Below, piece after piece: positions 62,333-64,000 of a stretch of DNA of 64,000 bases. A program made the translations under genes and the position numbers. The DNA is taken from NCBI GenBank assembly GCA_029931535.1, contig JAQPZY010001626.1, forward strand, positions 4,728,501-4,792,500, written 5' to 3'. The notes under the pieces were generated by a model. That model made no database searches and was not told the origin of the DNA. It saw nothing but the letters and a program-made list of their open reading frames with translations. The DNA is from Margaritifera margaritifera (Eukaryota; Mollusca; Bivalvia; Unionida; Margaritiferidae). The first letter of the stretch is position 1. Every line of letters begins with the position of its first letter.

Positions 62333-62606
62333 GGCTACCAAACTTGAGATTAGATGTCGCATGCACTTTCTATTTAAAATTCTAAAGCAAATTTAAGAGT
62401 AATAACGGTGTTTATAATATTTTTAACTCCCGGATCGTTGAAGATTTGTAGCATGTCTGTAGATAATATTTCCGATTTATTACGTTGTCTGTGCGTCTAT
62501 CGATTGTTGTGGTCATCTTTTGTAGCAACGATTGTTTGTCTGTTTTGTAGGTTACCAATCTTGAGATAAGATTTTGCATGCACTTTCTAGTTTAAACTCC
62601 AAAGTC
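62333..62606. repeat. Direct duplication of an approximately 57-bp segment
   Basis: GGCTACCAAACTTGAGATTA with CATGCACTTTCTATTTAAA (62333-62388) matches GGTTACCAATCTTGAGATAA with CATGCACTTTCTAGTTTAAA (62550-62606). Confidence 0.75.
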
Positions 62607-62640
62607 TCTTCCGTGAATTATCTTGATCTTTCTATAATGT

Positions 62641-62926
62641 GGCTAGTTGCGGGGAAAACCGCAATTGGATGATATTTATATTTTCACTGTAGTGGGTGGG
62701 CTACTTATGAAGTCAGTACTTTGCACCTAAGGTGAGTGGTTATCTTCCAATAGAAATTTCTGAAACGGAGCACACTCCCAACAGGAAAACACACCTCCAA
62801 TGGAGGCGTGTACTCCGGTATGTTGAAAACCCGAACCTTACCATGACCAGTGCAAACCTCTAGCTCGAGAATCTCAAAATCGTCGTCAATTTAGAATACC
62901 AGGTGCCCGAGATTTATCGAAAGACC
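62641..62926 (+). promoter_or_regulatory. Candidate promoter / 5' UTR of arginase copy 2
   Basis: The stretch directly before the ATG has TATATTT-like sequence near 62672-62682 and a near-palindromic CCTCCAATGGAGG near 62793-62805. There is no direct evidence of a transcription start. Assigned by position only. Confidence 0.25.
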
Positions 62927-62988
62927 ATGAAATCTAACCAAAAAATTGGAGTTATCGGTATTCCTGTTTGGAAAGGTCAGGTAAGTGT
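62927..62988 (+). CDS. Arginase copy 2, first coding exon
   Basis: ATG opens an 18-codon exon, MKSNQKIGVIGIPVWKGQ, followed by the donor GTAAGTG. IGVIG-x-P-x-x-KGQ is the N-terminal beta strand and loop of arginases (IGIIGAPFSKGQ in vertebrates). Its Trp and Val replace the usual Ser and Phe. It ends in phase 0 after Gln; arginase exon 1409-1588 begins in phase 0 with HRNGTEKGP, the expected continuation. All copy 1 exons lie upstream, so this exon belongs to a second arginase gene on the same strand whose remaining exons lie beyond 64000. The frame is open upstream to a TAG at 62861 but has no earlier ATG; the start is chosen from length similarity to vertebrate ARG1. It could instead be an orphan exon. 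Confidence 0.85.
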
Positions 62989-64000
62989 TGCCTAAATCGT
63001 CTCCTTTCAACAGTGTTTTTATGACATTATGAAACTTGCTCGTTCTCTGAAGCTTATCCGATGGTTCCTCGTTTTGGGCGAGCCTTTTAATAATTCAGCA
63101 TTATAGCTAATCCAAAATGGATTATCCTCTTTCAATTTCCACAAACGCCTTCTAATTTTTCTAAATGATGTTTCCATATATCGTGATACTTTTACTTGAA
63201 AAAGCTGATTGTATTATTTTTATTGCAATAAAATACAATGTAAACAAAGTTCATGTACCCACTTTGGTAGATTTCTTCTAAGTTTAATTACGTTATCAAA
63301 CTTTGAGGTAAAAATATTATTTATTCAAGAAGACATGTGTTGGAATAATTTTTTCCAAATTCGTGTTTGGGCATCTATGCGAGAACTCGTGTGCATGTGT
63401 GCAGGCGTATGAATGTTAGTCGCATGCGGGTATAAAACAGCTTCGTGTATCATAACGGTATATTAAAAAAGTGTCTGAGTAATTAAGTATATTCAACCTA
63501 TTACAAACTGGATAACTTTATCATATTTAAAAGGTAAATTAATAATAATAAATAATAATAAATAAATAATACATTTATTTAGTTAAGATCCGCAAATAAC
63601 ACAAGTAGTAATATATTGACAGATTACGTACATAAATACATAATAAACAGTTGTAATACAAAGATAAAAATACATGATCCACCAACGATGACCCATACAA
63701 GTTTATAAAAACTTATTTCCAATGGGGTCAAATTAATTTGCTTTGATCCTATATTGTGTATGATATCGAACCAAATACTTATGAAAAATGTGTTGTTTTT
63801 CAGTATTGACAATACTACACTGTATTGTGATATCTTGTTTACTGGAATATTTGTCTTTTCAATTGCAAAACAAATCAATTCGCATATTCAAACCTGGTTA
63901 TGAATATCTCTATAAATTACATGGTTTCTTGTCGAGGTTTATATAATTATTGTTGGAGATCATTCTTCAGGAGAGAATTTTTACAGCAAAAATTATGTCG
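62989..64000 (+). other. First intron of arginase copy 2 (incomplete)
   Basis: Follows the GTAAGTG donor at 62989. AT-rich; AATAAT/AAATAAT simple repeats at 63540-63570. The continuation exon (expected [13 protein letters not shown]) is not seen before the window ends. Confidence 0.7.

Overview
This is an AT-rich eukaryotic (animal) window. The host gene is intron-split with GT-AG introns plus one GC-AG intron. The transposon families, tRNA-headed SINEs and abundant minisatellites suggest a lophotrochozoan invertebrate, probably a mollusc. That placement is an inference; no species-specific marker was recognised.

Host genes. The only clearly functional protein-coding gene body is an arginase on the + strand. 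Six coding exons (1409-14337) carry everything downstream of exon 1: the metal-binding GGDHS, DAHSDIN and SFDVDG motifs, the DVDPGE loop, the EVNP motif and the stop codon. All splice phases agree if the third exon seen here is left through a GC donor (AG|GCAAGT). Exon 1 of this copy is not visible. At the far right (62927-62988) is a first coding exon of a second arginase, MKSNQKIGVIGIPVWKGQ followed by GTAAGTG, same strand and same phase. The window therefore spans most of arginase copy 1 and the first exon of a tandem paralogue about 48 kb downstream.

Layout. 1-14.3 kb: arginase copy 1, with introns holding several minisatellites, a broken antisense ORF of a repetitive invertebrate family (6270-7947) and a decayed non-LTR retrotransposon (11566-13975). 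14.3-16.9 kb: 3' UTR candidate and small repeats. 16.9-21.4 kb: remnants of a compact minus-strand multi-ORF element (SAP-like repeats, a GSGW-motif protein, a Cys-rich zinc-binding-like ORF), Polinton or DNA-virus-like by inference, split by a 5'-truncated L1/Tx1-type LINE. 21.6-22.1 kb: a DIRS-type RNase H relic. 22.4-28.2 kb: a diverged minisatellite laid out as two opposite-facing arms, containing a SINE with a target-site duplication and small TIR elements. 29.6-30.4 kb: a foldback element with an AAT/ATT palindromic core. 31.8-36.1 kb: partial copies of an interspersed repeat, with another inverted copy at 55.1-55.8 kb. 38.6-54.9 kb: a 16.3-kb satellite of 35-bp and 24-bp units with kilobase-scale segmental duplication. 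54.9-64 kb: mostly unassigned sequence, then the second arginase start.

The arginase exons are the only sequence I would call intact and functional. Nearly all else is repeat-derived, and every transposon reading frame examined carries stops or frameshifts.
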